NCBI RefSeq assembly: GCF_024807845.1
Contig: NZ_JANUEQ010000009.1
Coordinates: 1 to 64,000, forward strand
Direction of reading: 5' to 3'
DNA length: 64,000 bases
Source: Klebsiella sp. BIGb0407
GTDB taxonomy: Bacteria > Pseudomonadota > Gammaproteobacteria > Enterobacterales > Enterobacteriaceae
The first letter of the stretch is position 1. Each line of letters starts with the position of its first letter. This document shows positions 31,592 through 41,899 of this stretch, one piece after another. The translations under genes and the position numbers were made by a program. Below the pieces are notes generated by a model, which made no database searches, was not told where the DNA came from, and saw only the letters and a program-made list of their open reading frames with translations.

Positions 31592-33028
31592 ATGCTAAAC
31601 AACATTCGTATCGAAGAAGATTTACTGGGAACCAGGGAAGTGCCAGCGGAGGCCTACTACGGCATCCATACTCTGCGTGCGATTGAGAACTTCTACATTA
31701 GCCACAATAAAATCAGCGATATACCTGAGTTTGTTCGCGGTATGGTGATGGTCAAAAAAGCCGCTGCCATGGCGAATAAAGAGCTACAAACGATCCCTAA
31801 GTCTATCGCTAATACCATCATCAAGGCCTGCGATGAAATCTTAGAACAGGGTAAGTTTTTAGATCAGTTCCCGGTCGACGTTTATCAGGGCGGCGCGGGT
31901 ACTTCGGTCAATATGAACACCAACGAAGTTCTGGCCAATATCGGGTTGGAGTTGATGGGCCATCAGAAGGGTGAGTATGAGTATCTCAACCCGAATGACC
32001 ATGTGAATAAGTGCCAGTCAACCAATGATGCCTACCCTACCGGCTTCCGCATTGCGGTCTATGCCTCAATTATTAAGCTGATTGAAGCGATCAACCAGCT
32101 TAGTGAAGGCTTCCAGCGTAAAGCTGTCGAATTTGAATCAATCCTGAAAATGGGTCGCACGCAATTACAAGATGCGGTTCCTATGAGTCTGGGGCAGGAA
32201 TTCCACGCTTTCAACGTTCTGTTAACTGAAGAGCAGAAAAACCTGCTGCGTACTGCAGAATTACTGCTGGAAGTAAACCTTGGCGCAACCGCTATTGGTA
32301 CACGCCTGAATACTCCGGATGGTTATCAGCAGCTTGCGGTACAGAGACTGGCCGAGGTCAGTGGTCTGCCTTGTGTGCCTGCCGAAGATTTAATTGAAGC
32401 AACTTCTGACTGCGGTGCCTATGTGATGGTTCACAGTGCACTGAAACGTCTTGCTGTTAAAATGTCGAAAATCTGCAACGACTTACGTCTGCTCTCCTCA
32501 GGTCCTCGTGCCGGGCTCAACGAAATTAATCTGCCAGAACTTCAGGCAGGTTCTTCAATTATGCCAGCCAAGGTTAACCCTGTGGTGCCTGAAGTGGTGA
32601 ATCAGGTCTGCTTTAAAGTCATTGGTAATGATATGACCGTAACCATGGCTTCAGAAGCAGGTCAGTTACAGTTAAACGTAATGGAGCCAGTAATTGGCCA
32701 GGCGATGTTCGAGTCTATACATATTCTGACAAATGCCTGTTATAATCTGCTGGAGAAATGCATTAACGGCATTACTGCAAACAAAGAAGTGTGTGAAAGT
32801 TACGTCTATAACTCCATTGGTATCGTCACCTATCTGAACCCATACATAGGTCACCATAACGGTGATATTGTGGGCAGGATTTGCGCTGAGACAGGCAAGA
32901 GCGTACGTGATGTTGTGCTGGAACGTGGTTTGCTCACAGAGGATGAACTGGATGATATCTTCTCCGTTCAAAACCTGATGCATCCGGCATATAAAGCCAA
33001 ACGGTATACAGATGAAAACGATAAATAG
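31592..33028 (+). CDS. aspA: Aspartate ammonia-lyase
   Basis: AspA deaminates aspartate to fumarate, supplying the acceptor for the fumarate reductase encoded 15 kb away. The ATG at 31592 ([24 protein letters not shown]) gives 478 residues, the E. coli length; the longer frame from 31553 adds leader residues. The superfamily signature loop [15 protein letters not shown] and the substrate segment [11 protein letters not shown] are intact. Confidence 0.97.
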   Translation: MLNNIRIEEDLLGTREVPAEAYYGIHTLRAIENFYISHNKISDIPEFVRGMVMVKKAAAMANKELQTIPKSIANTIIKACDEILEQGKFLDQFPVDVYQGGAGTSVNMNTNEVLANIGLELMGHQKGEYEYLNPNDHVNKCQSTNDAYPTGFRIAVYASIIKLIEAINQLSEGFQRKAVEFESILKMGRTQLQDAVPMSLGQEFHAFNVLLTEEQKNLLRTAELLLEVNLGATAIGTRLNTPDGYQQLAVQRLAEVSGLPCVPAEDLIEATSDCGAYVMVHSALKRLAVKMSKICNDLRLLSSGPRAGLNEINLPELQAGSSIMPAKVNPVVPEVVNQVCFKVIGNDMTVTMASEAGQLQLNVMEPVIGQAMFESIHILTNACYNLLEKCINGITANKEVCESYVYNSIGIVTYLNPYIGHHNGDIVGRICAETGKSVRDVVLERGLLTEDELDDIFSVQNLMHPAYKAKRYTDENDK

Positions 33029-33045
33029 CTCGACCGAATAACGCC

Positions 33046-33076
33046 AAAAAGGCACGTCTATCGACGTGCCTTTTTT
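33046..33076 (+). terminator. Terminator between aspA and dcuA
   Basis: GGCACGTC (33051-33058) pairs with GACGTGCC (33063-33070), flanked by A5 and T6. It would reduce read-through from aspA into dcuA. Confidence 0.9.
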
Positions 33077-33140
33077 CATTTTAGCGATAACTAAAATACA
33101 ACAATTCATTTTCAATTGATTAAATAGTGAGGAAGTCATT

Positions 33141-34442
33141 ATGTTTGCAGCAGAGCTCGTTATCGTCCTGCTGGCGATATACCTTGGAGCCAGACTTGGC
33201 GGCATAGGTATCGGTTTCGCCGGAGGCTTGGGTGTTCTGGTACTGACACTGGTTTTCCAGATAAACCCCGGTTCTATTCCCTTTGACGTGATTGAAATCA
33301 TCATGGCAGTTATCGCCGCGATTGCAGCGATGCAAGTCGCGGGGGGTATGGATTATCTGGTGAGTCTGGCTGAACGTATGTTACGCCGCCATCCCAAGTA
33401 TATTACCTTTCTGGCCCCACTCGTAACCTGGTCGATGACCGTTCTTGCAGGCACCGGACATACTGCTTTCTCGACACTACCCGTAATAACCGAAGTCGCT
33501 AAAGAACAAGGCATTCGCCCTTCCCGTCCTTTATCTATCGCCGTTATTGCCTCTCAGATTGCTATTACTGCCTCTCCTATTTCTGCTGCAGTGGTCTTTT
33601 TCTCTGGCGTCCTTGAGCCACTGGGAATTAGCTACCTGACGCTGCTGGCGATTTGTATTCCTTCGACGCTGATTGCCATTATGCTGACTGCTGGGGTCTG
33701 TAACTTCCTTGGGTGTGAACTGAAAGATGATCCGGTTTATCAGGAACGTCTGGCTAAAGGTGAAGTTCAGCTGCGCGGCTCTCAGGTATTAGAACTGAAA
33801 CCGCATGCTAAACGTGCCGTATTATTATTTGTGATTGGTATCCTTGCGGTGATGTTTTATGCCACTGCCATCAGCGATACCGTTGGCCTGATTAAAGACC
33901 CTTTACTGCCGCGTAATGAAGCGATTGTGGTCTTTATGCTGACTATCGCTGCACTGATTAGCTTCAGCTGTAAAATCGATACCGGTGAAGTGCTGAATGC
34001 CAGTACCTTCAAGTCTGGTATGAGCGCCTGTATCTGCGTACTGGGCGTTGCCTGGTTAGGCGATACCTTTGTTCAGGCACATATCGGTGATATCAAAACC
34101 TTTGCCGGTGACCTGTTAAATGACTTCCCGTGGTTGCTGGCTGTAGTACTGTTTTTTGCTTCTATGCTGCTCTACTCTCAGGCAGCCACGGCTAAAGCTC
34201 TGTTACCTGCGGCATTAATGCTTGGGGTAAGCCCATTAACGGCTGTCGCCTCTTTTGCAGCGGTTTCTGCCCTGTTTGTATTACCGACCTACCCAACGCT
34301 ACTTGCTGCTGTTGAAATGGATGACACCGGCTCAACGCGCATCGGGAAATATGTATTTAACCATCCGTTTATGATCCCGGGCGTCATTGCCATCACGCTT
34401 TGTGTGGTATTCGGGTTTATTCTCGGCGGTATCATTCTGTAA
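33141..34442 (+). CDS. dcuA: Anaerobic C4-dicarboxylate antiporter DcuA
   Basis: DcuA exchanges aspartate or fumarate for succinate across the inner membrane, working with AspA and FrdABCD in fumarate respiration and nitrogen supply. 433 residues, the E. coli length, with about ten hydrophobic helices and conserved GTGHTAFSTLPVITEVAKEQ and GLIKDPLLPRNEAIVVFML. It begins 112 bp after aspA. Confidence 0.96.
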   Translation: MFAAELVIVLLAIYLGARLGGIGIGFAGGLGVLVLTLVFQINPGSIPFDVIEIIMAVIAAIAAMQVAGGMDYLVSLAERMLRRHPKYITFLAPLVTWSMTVLAGTGHTAFSTLPVITEVAKEQGIRPSRPLSIAVIASQIAITASPISAAVVFFSGVLEPLGISYLTLLAICIPSTLIAIMLTAGVCNFLGCELKDDPVYQERLAKGEVQLRGSQVLELKPHAKRAVLLFVIGILAVMFYATAISDTVGLIKDPLLPRNEAIVVFMLTIAALISFSCKIDTGEVLNASTFKSGMSACICVLGVAWLGDTFVQAHIGDIKTFAGDLLNDFPWLLAVVLFFASMLLYSQAATAKALLPAALMLGVSPLTAVASFAAVSALFVLPTYPTLLAAVEMDDTGSTRIGKYVFNHPFMIPGVIAITLCVVFGFILGGIIL

Positions 34443-34679
34443 ATATCCTTAAACACAGACGGTTTAGCCGCCTGTGTCCACAGCTACATGCTATAGTTCA
34501 TCGCTGTCAATTCAGGCAGCGATGACGTATCACCTCTACGTTATAAGCGTTGTGTCTGTCTCATCGCGAACAAACATGTCACGAGCCAATACATACCAGA
34601 CAGCCGCTTTTGCGCTATTTTTCTACTATTCCCCGAATCACTGGCTCTGCCAGTGACCTACAAACAGTGAAGATTTTCT
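34443..34679 (+). other. dcuA-dsbD gap where cutA is missing
   Basis: 237 bp that hold two inverted repeats (ACACAGACGG/CCGcCTGTGT near 34453-34477; TCATCGCTG/CAGCGATGA at 34498-34506 and 34517-34525), either of which may terminate dcuA. In E. coli the copper-tolerance gene cutA occupies this position; no frame here resembles it. Confidence 0.6.
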
Positions 34680-36386
34680 ATGGCATTGCGCATTCTTACA
34701 TTCATCCTGTTGTTTTGTAGTTCACAAGTCTTTGCTGGATTATTTGATAACACCAACAAATCTCAGTTTGTGCCTGCCGAACAAGCCTTTGCGTTTGATT
34801 TTCAACAAACCGAGCATCAGGTCACCCTGAACTGGCAGATTAAACCGGGTTACTATCTCTATCGCCAGCAGATAAAAGTGCTACCGACCGATGCGCGGCT
34901 AGCTTCTTTTGAAGTCCCGGAGGGAACCTGGCATGAAGATGAGTTTTACGGCAAAACAGAGATTTTTACCGACCATTTTAGCCTGCCCCTGACTCTGAAC
35001 AGTGCTGAAAAAGGTGCTTTTCTGAGCGTCACTTACCAGGGATGTGCTGAGGCGGGCTTATGCTATCCTCCAGAAACGCTGACGGTTCCCCTGAGTGCCG
35101 TCGAAGCTTTGCCGGCATCAACGATAGCCGATTCTCCAGTAGCTGAGACCTCCCCAGTCACATCGGGCAATGCGCTACCTTTCTCAGCGTTATGGGCCTT
35201 TTTGATTGGCATCGGTATCGCCTTTACTCCCTGTGTATTACCGATGTATCCGCTGATTTCAGGCATCGTCCTCGGGGGGAAAACACGACTCTCCACACCC
35301 CGGGCATTGATGCTGGCCTTTATTTATATCCAAGGGATGGCACTGACCTATACGGCATTAGGCTTAGTGGTCGCGGCGGTCGGCTTGCCGTTTCAGGCCG
35401 CGTTGCAGCACCCTTATGTACTGATCGGGCTGTCAGCGATGTTTGTCCTGTTAGCGGCGTCAATGTTCGGTTTATTTACCCTGCAATTACCCTCTTCTGT
35501 ACAGACCCGCCTGACGCTGATCAGTCAGCGCCAGCAAGGGGGCTCCGTTTATGGGGTCTTTGCTATGGGGGCATTAGCCGGGTTAATTTGCTCACCTTGT
35601 ACTACCGCACCCTTAAGTGCAATCCTGCTCTATATCGCCCAGAGCGGCAATCTCTGGCTGGGGGGAGGAACACTCTATCTCTATGCCTTAGGAATGGGCT
35701 TACCTCTGGTACTGATAACCGTCTTTGGTAACAAGCTGCTTCCAAAAAGCGGCCCATGGATGGAGAGTGTGAAAATCGCTTTTGGTTTTGTTATTCTCGC
35801 CCTACCGGTCTTTTTACTTGAACGCGTTATCGGGGATGCCTGGGGCCTGCGTCTCTGGAGTTTACTGGGTGTCGCCTTCTTCTGCTGGGCCTTTATTACC
35901 AGTCTGAGCGTGCATAAATCCTGGGTAAGAGTACTGCAAATTCTCTTCCTGGTTGCCGCAATAGTGAGCGTTCGCCCTTTGCAAGACTGGGCATTTGGTG
36001 CACCATCAAGCCATAGTGAACAGTCTCAGCTACACTTTATCTCTGTTGAAAATATTGACCAGTTGAACCAGGCGCTGGAAAAAGCCCGGGGGAAACCGGT
36101 GATGCTCGATTTATACGCAGACTGGTGTACTGCCTGTAAAGCTTTTGAGAAATATACTTTTAGTGACCCACAGGTACAGCAAGCGCTATCTGGTATGGTG
36201 TTACTGCAAGCCAACGTTACGGCAAATAATGAAGCGGACAGAGCCTTACTGAAACACCTTAATGTCCTGGGGCTTCCGACTATCTTGTTCTTTGACCCTC
36301 AAGGCCATGAACAACGCGATTTAAGAGTCACCGGCTTTATGGATGCTGGCGAGTTTAGTACTCATTTGCACCACCTGATACCCTAG
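34680..36386 (+). CDS. dsbD: Thiol:disulfide interchange protein DsbD
   Basis: DsbD moves reducing power from cytoplasmic thioredoxin to periplasmic DsbC, DsbG and CcmG. 568 residues: signal peptide ending VFAG, N-terminal alpha domain with the Cys pair in [12 protein letters not shown] near residue 125, a central eight-helix domain with the redox Cys in [14 protein letters not shown] and [11 protein letters not shown], and a C-terminal thioredoxin domain with [13 protein letters not shown] near 480. In E. coli it overlaps cutA; here cutA is absent. Confidence 0.97.
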   Translation: MALRILTFILLFCSSQVFAGLFDNTNKSQFVPAEQAFAFDFQQTEHQVTLNWQIKPGYYLYRQQIKVLPTDARLASFEVPEGTWHEDEFYGKTEIFTDHFSLPLTLNSAEKGAFLSVTYQGCAEAGLCYPPETLTVPLSAVEALPASTIADSPVAETSPVTSGNALPFSALWAFLIGIGIAFTPCVLPMYPLISGIVLGGKTRLSTPRALMLAFIYIQGMALTYTALGLVVAAVGLPFQAALQHPYVLIGLSAMFVLLAASMFGLFTLQLPSSVQTRLTLISQRQQGGSVYGVFAMGALAGLICSPCTTAPLSAILLYIAQSGNLWLGGGTLYLYALGMGLPLVLITVFGNKLLPKSGPWMESVKIAFGFVILALPVFLLERVIGDAWGLRLWSLLGVAFFCWAFITSLSVHKSWVRVLQILFLVAAIVSVRPLQDWAFGAPSSHSEQSQLHFISVENIDQLNQALEKARGKPVMLDLYADWCTACKAFEKYTFSDPQVQQALSGMVLLQANVTANNEADRALLKHLNVLGLPTILFFDPQGHEQRDLRVTGFMDAGEFSTHLHHLIP

Positions 36387-36424
36387 ATAATGTTGACTGT
36401 TTGAGTTAACCAGAGGAGAACCAC

Positions 36425-37000
36425 GTGCAACGTGAAGAGGTTTTAGAACATACCTTGCATGTCCTTGAACGCGAAGGCATTGCTCGTATTACGCTGGATA
36501 TTGTGGCTAAGGAAGCTCATCACCCGGTTGCAGAAATCCGTCAGTTCTGGCCTGACGAAGAAGCGATGCTGTATGACGCACTGCGTTATCTGAGCGGCAA
36601 AGTGGAAGTCTGGCAGCGTCAGTTAATGCTTAATGAAGAGCTTTCCGCTCAACAGAAACTACTGCAACGCTATCAGGCTCTTACTGAATGTCTCAATAAG
36701 CAGCGTTATCCTGGCTGCTTGTTTATTGCAGCCTGCACTTTTTATCCTGACCCCACTCATCCTGTTCATCAGCTCGCCGATCAGCAGAAGCAAGCAGCCT
36801 GGAACTATACCCATACCTTGCTGGCCGAGCTTGAAGTGGATGACCCGGCAATGGTGGCCGACCAGATGGAACTGGTGCTGGAAGGCTGTCTGTCTAAATT
36901 GCTGGTCAAACATAACCAGGCTGATATCGACACCGCCCGCCGTCTGGCGGAGGATATCTTACGCTTTGCCTTGTGCCGCCAGGGCGGCGCGCTGACCTGA
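36425..37000 (+). CDS. yjdC: TetR-family regulator YjdC
   Basis: 191 residues with an N-terminal TetR helix-turn-helix ([29 protein letters not shown]) and a helical C-terminal domain containing [24 protein letters not shown]. The start is GTG at 36425 after AGAGGAG. Its place after dsbD and before tRNA-Phe matches E. coli. Targets are not known to me. Confidence 0.93.
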   Translation: MQREEVLEHTLHVLEREGIARITLDIVAKEAHHPVAEIRQFWPDEEAMLYDALRYLSGKVEVWQRQLMLNEELSAQQKLLQRYQALTECLNKQRYPGCLFIAACTFYPDPTHPVHQLADQQKQAAWNYTHTLLAELEVDDPAMVADQMELVLEGCLSKLLVKHNQADIDTARRLAEDILRFALCRQGGALT

Positions 37001-37006
37001 TTAGAG

Positions 37007-37032
37007 GGTGCGGTATTTTCTTATACCGCACC
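37007..37032. terminator. Terminator between yjdC and the SseJ-like gene
   Basis: GGTGCGGTAT (37007-37016) pairs with ATACCGCACC (37023-37032) around a TTTTCTT-type loop; the two genes converge. Confidence 0.75.
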
Positions 37033-37042
37033 AAAGCATAAA

Positions 37043-38248
37043 TTAAGCGGCAGCGGCTTTGTCTGAATAATTCTTAACTATAAAACTATTCAATATCGTC
37101 GCAAAAGTCTGATGAACTTCCTGGGTCGGGTGAACACCATCATTATAAAGATATTCCGGTGATATATTGAGATCCGGATCGGTTTCCAAAGGATTATGAA
37201 TATAACCGTGTGTCGTATAGGAGTGTGTTGTATCGTAGCCAATCTGACGAGCGATAGTAATAATTTCCTTTAATGCCGCCGAAGTATCAAAGAAAAATAT
37301 CTTTGCCGCTGGATATTTTACTTTTAATTTTTCGATGTTTTTCTGTAATAAAACATTATGCGCAATACTGATATCTTCATATTCTCTTTTATGACCAGAA
37401 TGCTCAGATTCTGGCGTCAGAGATATATCGGGCATTCCCATAACCAAAATATTTTTGACTCCACTTTTTAATAATTTTTCAACGTCATCTATCTGGGTTT
37501 CTACAACTTTCAAAACATCATTTTTATGTAACACAATATAGTCATTAGCACCTGCAAAAAGAACCGTTAAATCTCTGGCCGAAGGCTGGTACTCTTTTAT
37601 CTGGCTATCAAGATTTGATAAGAAATTACTGCGCAGGTTTAAGGGTGAGTAACTTGCTGAAGTGCTTCCTCCCTCTGCAAAATTAACCATCTTTTTGTTC
37701 AAAAAAGCAGGTGATGACAGGTATTCACCCCAGACAAAACCATTGGTAAATCTGCCTTCATAGTACTGATTATAGGAAGGAAAGATATGAAGTGATTTGT
37801 CAAACATCCGACCGTTGGAATCAGAAAGGCTGTCACCGAATACCACCAGCCGGTCAATATTATCCAGAGTGACATCAGGATGAGGATAGAGCTTACCAAT
37901 AGCTTTTGCGAGTTTAAAATTAGTGTTTTCCGCCAGAACATCCCCCCCCTCTCTGACGATATTATATTTATCTGTTATAGATTTAGGATTAAGCTGAAAA
38001 TCTTTTATCGTACGCTTAAACTTCGCCGCCAAATCAACTTGAATGGGATCTGATTTATCGATAGATATATTCATTTTTTCTATGAATTTATTTTTCTGTA
38101 AAAGCTCTGCATTACTACTTTTTATTGTTGCTATTTTTAATAGCGGAGACAACACGTGAAGTGCTGGTGCTTTCACTACGACATTAAGTGCTTGTACTGC
38201 CAGTAACGCCGGGCCATTAATCGATATCATTTTTGTCATCCATGTCAT
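37043..38248 (-). CDS. SseJ-like GDSL/SGNH acyltransferase-lipase
   Basis: 401 residues. The C-terminal two thirds (from about residue 111) is a GDSL hydrolase that matches, as I recall it, the Salmonella SPI-2 effector SseJ over its whole length: VVFGDSLSDSNGRMFDKS, YEGRFTNGFVWGEYLSSP, NFAEGGSTSASYS, LFAGANDYIVLHK, NILVMGMPDISLTPESEHS and YNDGVHPTQEVHQ. The catalytic Ser140, Asp370 and His373 are present. SseJ esterifies cholesterol with host phospholipid acyl chains. The N-terminal 110 residues differ from SseJ and lack its WEKI-type secretion signal, so delivery by a type III system is unproven. The gene is AT-rich against its neighbours and next to tRNA-Phe, both suggesting transfer. The start is uncertain (weak ribosome site). 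Confidence 0.85.
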   Translation of the reverse strand: MTWMTKMISINGPALLAVQALNVVVKAPALHVLSPLLKIATIKSSNAELLQKNKFIEKMNISIDKSDPIQVDLAAKFKRTIKDFQLNPKSITDKYNIVREGGDVLAENTNFKLAKAIGKLYPHPDVTLDNIDRLVVFGDSLSDSNGRMFDKSLHIFPSYNQYYEGRFTNGFVWGEYLSSPAFLNKKMVNFAEGGSTSASYSPLNLRSNFLSNLDSQIKEYQPSARDLTVLFAGANDYIVLHKNDVLKVVETQIDDVEKLLKSGVKNILVMGMPDISLTPESEHSGHKREYEDISIAHNVLLQKNIEKLKVKYPAAKIFFFDTSAALKEIITIARQIGYDTTHSYTTHGYIHNPLETDPDLNISPEYLYNDGVHPTQEVHQTFATILNSFIVKNYSDKAAAA

Positions 38249-38578
38249 TATTATAATTTATTATTACCTGGTAGATCGCTACAGGTATTTCAGAAAATGA
38301 TTTAAAAGTTTACTAAAATATATCTTATTTCGCTTTTCGACCTATTCAAAATCTCTATATTGTTCAGGGATCACACTTTCCCCCTCTCATCAGTAAGATA
38401 AAAGCGCCATAAGAAGAGATAAACGCAGCGTCCTCTTTACATGAGTCAACCATACGTTCTTTTTTTCCTGAAAAGGCCCGCAATGGTCGCTTATCAACCA
38501 AAATATGTCTTAAATTCCTACAGCACAGTAAAACCTGCCGTAAAGTTGAGCAAACAACGCTTTTTTACTGAAATACCA
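38249..38578. other. AT-rich gap between the SseJ-like gene and tRNA-Phe
   Basis: 330 bp of AT-rich sequence that must hold the promoter of the SseJ-like gene. I see no gene, repeat of the tRNA end, or integrase remnant. Confidence 0.5.
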
Positions 38579-38607
38579 TTGACGCCATACGCCAATTAGG
38601 GTTTAAT
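38579..38607 (+). promoter_or_regulatory. tRNA-Phe promoter
   Basis: TTGACG (38579-38584) and TTTAAT (38602-38607) with a 17-bp spacer, followed by a GC-rich GCGCCCC discriminator typical of stringently controlled stable-RNA promoters. Confidence 0.8.
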
Positions 38608-38617
38608 GCGCCCCGTT

Positions 38618-38693
38618 GCCCGGATAGCTCAGTCGGTAGAGCAGGGGATTGAAAATCCCCGTGTCCTTGGTTCGATTCCGAGTCCGGGCACCA
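38618..38693 (+). tRNA. pheU: tRNA-Phe (GAA)
   Basis: 76 nt from GCCCGGAT to ATCCGGGC-type acceptor closure with encoded CCA. The anticodon loop reads GATTGAAAATC (anticodon GAA), the D-arm is AGCTCAGTCGGTAGAGC and the T-arm contains TTCGATTCC. It follows yjdC as E. coli pheU does, with the SseJ-like gene inserted between them. Confidence 0.98.
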
Positions 38694-38701
38694 CTATTTA
38701 G

Positions 38702-38728
38702 AAAAACCAGCCTAAGGGCTGGTTTTTT
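38702..38728 (+). terminator. Terminator of tRNA-Phe
   Basis: AAAAACCAGCC pairs with GGCTGGTTTTTT around a TAAG loop, nine bases after the CCA end. Confidence 0.93.
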
Positions 38729-38881
38729 GCTTTCTGACGTTTGGATAAAATCCTGCATATCCCTGCCAGATGCCTCGTTTACCCTTCATACAGCAGAGTA
38801 AATTGACACAGATCAAAAGATGTATTGTTTCTACATCTTTCAGATTGAACTTATGGATACAACTTTTATATAAATGCAAAT

Positions 38882-38900
38882 GATAATGATGATCATTTAC
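38882..38900 (+). promoter_or_regulatory. Fur box upstream of the haem operon
   Basis: GATAATGATGATCATTTAC matches the 19-bp Fur consensus GATAATGATAATCATTATC at 15 positions and lies 20 bp before the receptor start, implying iron repression. Confidence 0.88.
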
Positions 38901-38920
38901 ATAATCATAAAGGTTCTCAT

Positions 38921-41053
38921 ATGTTGCCACAGTTCAACAGCAGGCCATTTTTCCTTTCAGCCCTGACATTATGTGTTTCAGGCGCTGTTTCTGCAGCCAA
39001 TACCACAGCACCATCTAAACCCTCCAGTGACGATACGTTAATCGTTACCGCTAACCGGACAGAAAGTAGTCTCTGGAACAGTCCGGCAACCATTCAGGTG
39101 ATTGACCGTCAGACCCTACAAAACTCGACCAGCGTTTCTATTGCCGACGATCTAAAAGATATTCCCGGCGTTGAAGTCACCGACAACTCGCTGGCAGGTC
39201 GTAAACAAATTCGTATTCGCGGTGAAGCCTCTTCACGCGTGCTGATTTTGATCGACGGACAGGCTGTCAGCTATCAGCGAGCGGGCCAGAACTATGGCGC
39301 TGGTTTGCTTATCGATGAGTCTTCACTGGAACGTATCGAGATAGTAAAGGGCCCCTACTCGGTTCTCTACGGTTCGCAGGCCATTGGCGGCGTGGTGAAC
39401 TTCATTACCAAAAAAGGTGGAGATAAACCGCTCGCAGGCAGTATCAAAGCTGTCTATAACTCCGCCACTGTCGGGTGGGAGGAGTCAGCCGCCGCCTGGG
39501 GCAGCATCGACAACTTTGATTATCGCATCAACGCCAGCAACTCAGATCAGGGGGATCGTTACACCCCGGATGGTAGATTGCCTGATACCAACTTCAGCAA
39601 TAACAGCCAGGGTGCCTGGCTGGGTTACAACTTCAATAACCATAAGCTGGGGCTGTCACTCGATCGCTATAAGGCTTCCACGCAAACCTGGCTCAGCGAT
39701 GCTGAAAACCAGTATGACGAATTCAGCGTCCGGATCCCGAAACTGCTGCGCGAAAAAGTCGGTATTTTCTATGACTATGATGCCGGCGGGGATTACCTGA
39801 AAAAAATCCACCTCGATGCTTACAGCCAGACTATTGAACGTAAATTCGAAAATCGGGTTAAAACCACTCAGGTTATCCCTAGTCCGATGATAAAGGCGCT
39901 GACGGTCAGCAATCAGACCCAGACCAATGATAAACAGTACACCCAGGGAATGACGCTACAGAGCAACTTCTCTCTTCCGGCAAATAACGAACTGGTTATC
40001 GGGACTCAGTACCAGCACGATAAAGTCAAACAGGATAGCAACAGCAGCACACGTCAGACCGCGGCGACCGGCTTCTTTGATATCCAAACCCGTACCCTGT
40101 CACATATTGAAGCTGAGCAGAGTAATGCCTCCCTGTTTGCACAAAACGACTGGCATTTCGCTGACGACTGGACTTGGACCTTTGGTGCACGCCAGTACTG
40201 GCTCTCTTCCAAACTGAATCGCAGCGACAGTCTGAGCGACACAACCTGGCAGTCATCCGGAAAGAAATCAGAGCATGATGACGAATTAGTCACCTCCACC
40301 AGCCTGCGCTACTCCGGCTTCAAAGATATTGAACTGCGCGCTGCCTATGCTCAGGGATACGTCTTTCCGACACTGACTCAGCTATTTATGCAGACTTCTG
40401 CAGGCGGCGGCGTCACCTATGGCAACCCGAACCTGAAGGCGGAACACTCCAATAACTATGAGTTAGGTGCCCGTTATAAAGGCAATATGTGGTTGATTGA
40501 CACTGCAATTTACTACTCCGAAGCCAGAGATTATATCGCCAGTCTGACCTGTGCCGGACAACCCATTTGCCAGGGTAACACCACCTCTTCCCGGGGCGGA
40601 TATTATTACTATGACAACATTGACCGGGCTAAAACCTGGGGGATGGAACTCACCGCAGAGTACAACGCCTGGGCCATCTCTCCTTATTTAAGCGGTAACC
40701 TTATTCGCCGCCAGTATGAAGGCGACACCATCAAAACCAGAGACACGGGTGAACCAACTCTGACAGGAAGAGCCGGTCTGAAAAATACACTGTTGCTCAA
40801 TAGCGCCAGTGTGACTTCGGATATCTTTGTCCGCGCAGCCTCCAGCGCCAACGATAAAACAGGCAGCAAGGAAATTAACTATCCGGGCTGGGCAACCCTC
40901 AACCTGGCATTCAATACTGAATTTGGCCCGCAGGAGCAGTATCAGGTCAACCTTGCGCTGAATAACCTGACCAATAAAAGTTACCAGACTGCACATGAGT
41001 CTATTCCTGCCGCAGGCTTCAACGCCGCAGTAGGCTTTGCATGGAATTTCTGA
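38921..41053 (+). CDS. TonB-dependent outer-membrane receptor, probably for haem
   Basis: 710 residues: signal peptide ending VSAA, a TonB-box-like DDTLIVTANR near residue 37, a plug domain (SIADDLKDIPGVEVTD; RGEASSRVLILIDGQ; IEIVKGPYSVLYGSQAIGGVVNFITKK) and a 22-strand barrel ending in aromatic WNF. A haem-receptor-like segment near 485 reads YVFPTLTQLF and, further on, GNPNLKAEHSNNYELG, comparable to the FRAP/NPNL region. It is not close to ChuA by eye and the general form is also seen in vitamin B12 and catecholate receptors; the downstream haem genes favour haem. Confidence 0.85.
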   Translation: MLPQFNSRPFFLSALTLCVSGAVSAANTTAPSKPSSDDTLIVTANRTESSLWNSPATIQVIDRQTLQNSTSVSIADDLKDIPGVEVTDNSLAGRKQIRIRGEASSRVLILIDGQAVSYQRAGQNYGAGLLIDESSLERIEIVKGPYSVLYGSQAIGGVVNFITKKGGDKPLAGSIKAVYNSATVGWEESAAAWGSIDNFDYRINASNSDQGDRYTPDGRLPDTNFSNNSQGAWLGYNFNNHKLGLSLDRYKASTQTWLSDAENQYDEFSVRIPKLLREKVGIFYDYDAGGDYLKKIHLDAYSQTIERKFENRVKTTQVIPSPMIKALTVSNQTQTNDKQYTQGMTLQSNFSLPANNELVIGTQYQHDKVKQDSNSSTRQTAATGFFDIQTRTLSHIEAEQSNASLFAQNDWHFADDWTWTFGARQYWLSSKLNRSDSLSDTTWQSSGKKSEHDDELVTSTSLRYSGFKDIELRAAYAQGYVFPTLTQLFMQTSAGGGVTYGNPNLKAEHSNNYELGARYKGNMWLIDTAIYYSEARDYIASLTCAGQPICQGNTTSSRGGYYYYDNIDRAKTWGMELTAEYNAWAISPYLSGNLIRRQYEGDTIKTRDTGEPTLTGRAGLKNTLLLNSASVTSDIFVRAASSANDKTGSKEINYPGWATLNLAFNTEFGPQEQYQVNLALNNLTNKSYQTAHESIPAAGFNAAVGFAWNF

Positions 41054-41055
41054 AA

Positions 41056-41880
41056 ATGAAGAAACTCACCGCTGGCTTACTGATTCTCGCCTGCACTTTC
41101 AGTACGACGGCTGCCGAAAGACTGGTTGTCGCAGGCGGTTCGCTGACCGAGCTGATTTTTGCTTTGGGTGCCGGTAACCAGGTGGTTGGGGTGGATGAAA
41201 CCACCACTTATCCTGTGGAAACAGCCGCTATCCCACACATTGGCAGCTGGAAGCAACTGAGCAGCGAAGGCATTTTGTCCCTGCGACCGGACAGCTTTAT
41301 CACCTGGCAGGATGCCGAACCGCAACTCGTTCTGGATCAGCTACGCGGGCAAAAAGTTAAGGTTGTGACCTTACCACGTGTTCCGACAACGGTTGAGCAG
41401 ATGTATGCCAACATCCGCCAACTGGCAAAAACGCTGCAGATCCCTGAGCAAGGTGATGCCCTGGTCAGTGATATACACCAGCGGCTAGAACGTGTTCAAC
41501 AGAGCGTTAAGTCGAAACATGTGCCGGTAAAAACGCTATTTATTCTTTCTGCCGGCGCGAGCGCACCGCAGGTGGCCGGTAAAGGCAGTGTGGCTGACGC
41601 CATTTTGACCCTTGCCGGCGCTGAAAATGTGGCGACTCATCAGCAGTATCAAAGCTACAGCGCGGAATCGCTGATTGCAGCAAATCCGCAGTTTATTGTC
41701 GTGACCTCACAGATGGTGGATGGCGACCTCAATCGTCTACGCGCGATAACCGGAATAACCCACACCAGCGCCTGGAAAAATCAACGCATTGTAATCGTAG
41801 ATCAAGCCCTGATCCTGGGCATGGGGCCTCGTGTCGCTGACGCGGTTGAGTCTCTGCACCAGCAATTTTGGCCCCAATAG
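41056..41880 (+). CDS. chuT: Periplasmic haem-binding protein ChuT/HmuT
   Basis: The start at 41056 (MKKLTAGLLILACTFSTTAAE) gives a clean signal peptide two bases after the receptor stop; an in-frame ATG at 41041 overlapping the receptor is an alternative. The mature part is a class III periplasmic binding protein: RLVVAGGSLTELIFALGAGNQVVGVDETTTYP at the start, QVAGKGSVADAILTLAGAENVA in the second lobe (each given as positions 25-56 and 180-201). It should deliver haem to an ABC permease, but no permease or ATPase gene follows in this operon. Confidence 0.92.
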   Translation: MKKLTAGLLILACTFSTTAAERLVVAGGSLTELIFALGAGNQVVGVDETTTYPVETAAIPHIGSWKQLSSEGILSLRPDSFITWQDAEPQLVLDQLRGQKVKVVTLPRVPTTVEQMYANIRQLAKTLQIPEQGDALVSDIHQRLERVQQSVKSKHVPVKTLFILSAGASAPQVAGKGSVADAILTLAGAENVATHQQYQSYSAESLIAANPQFIVVTSQMVDGDLNRLRAITGITHTSAWKNQRIVIVDQALILGMGPRVADAVESLHQQFWPQ

Positions 41881-41899
41881 AGGGATGTGATGTAAACCT

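Noticed and set aside
38618..38730. Integration site at tRNA-Phe for a genomic island
   Set aside because: No direct repeat of the tRNA 3' end and no integrase were found in the window; the neighbouring accessory genes lie on both sides.
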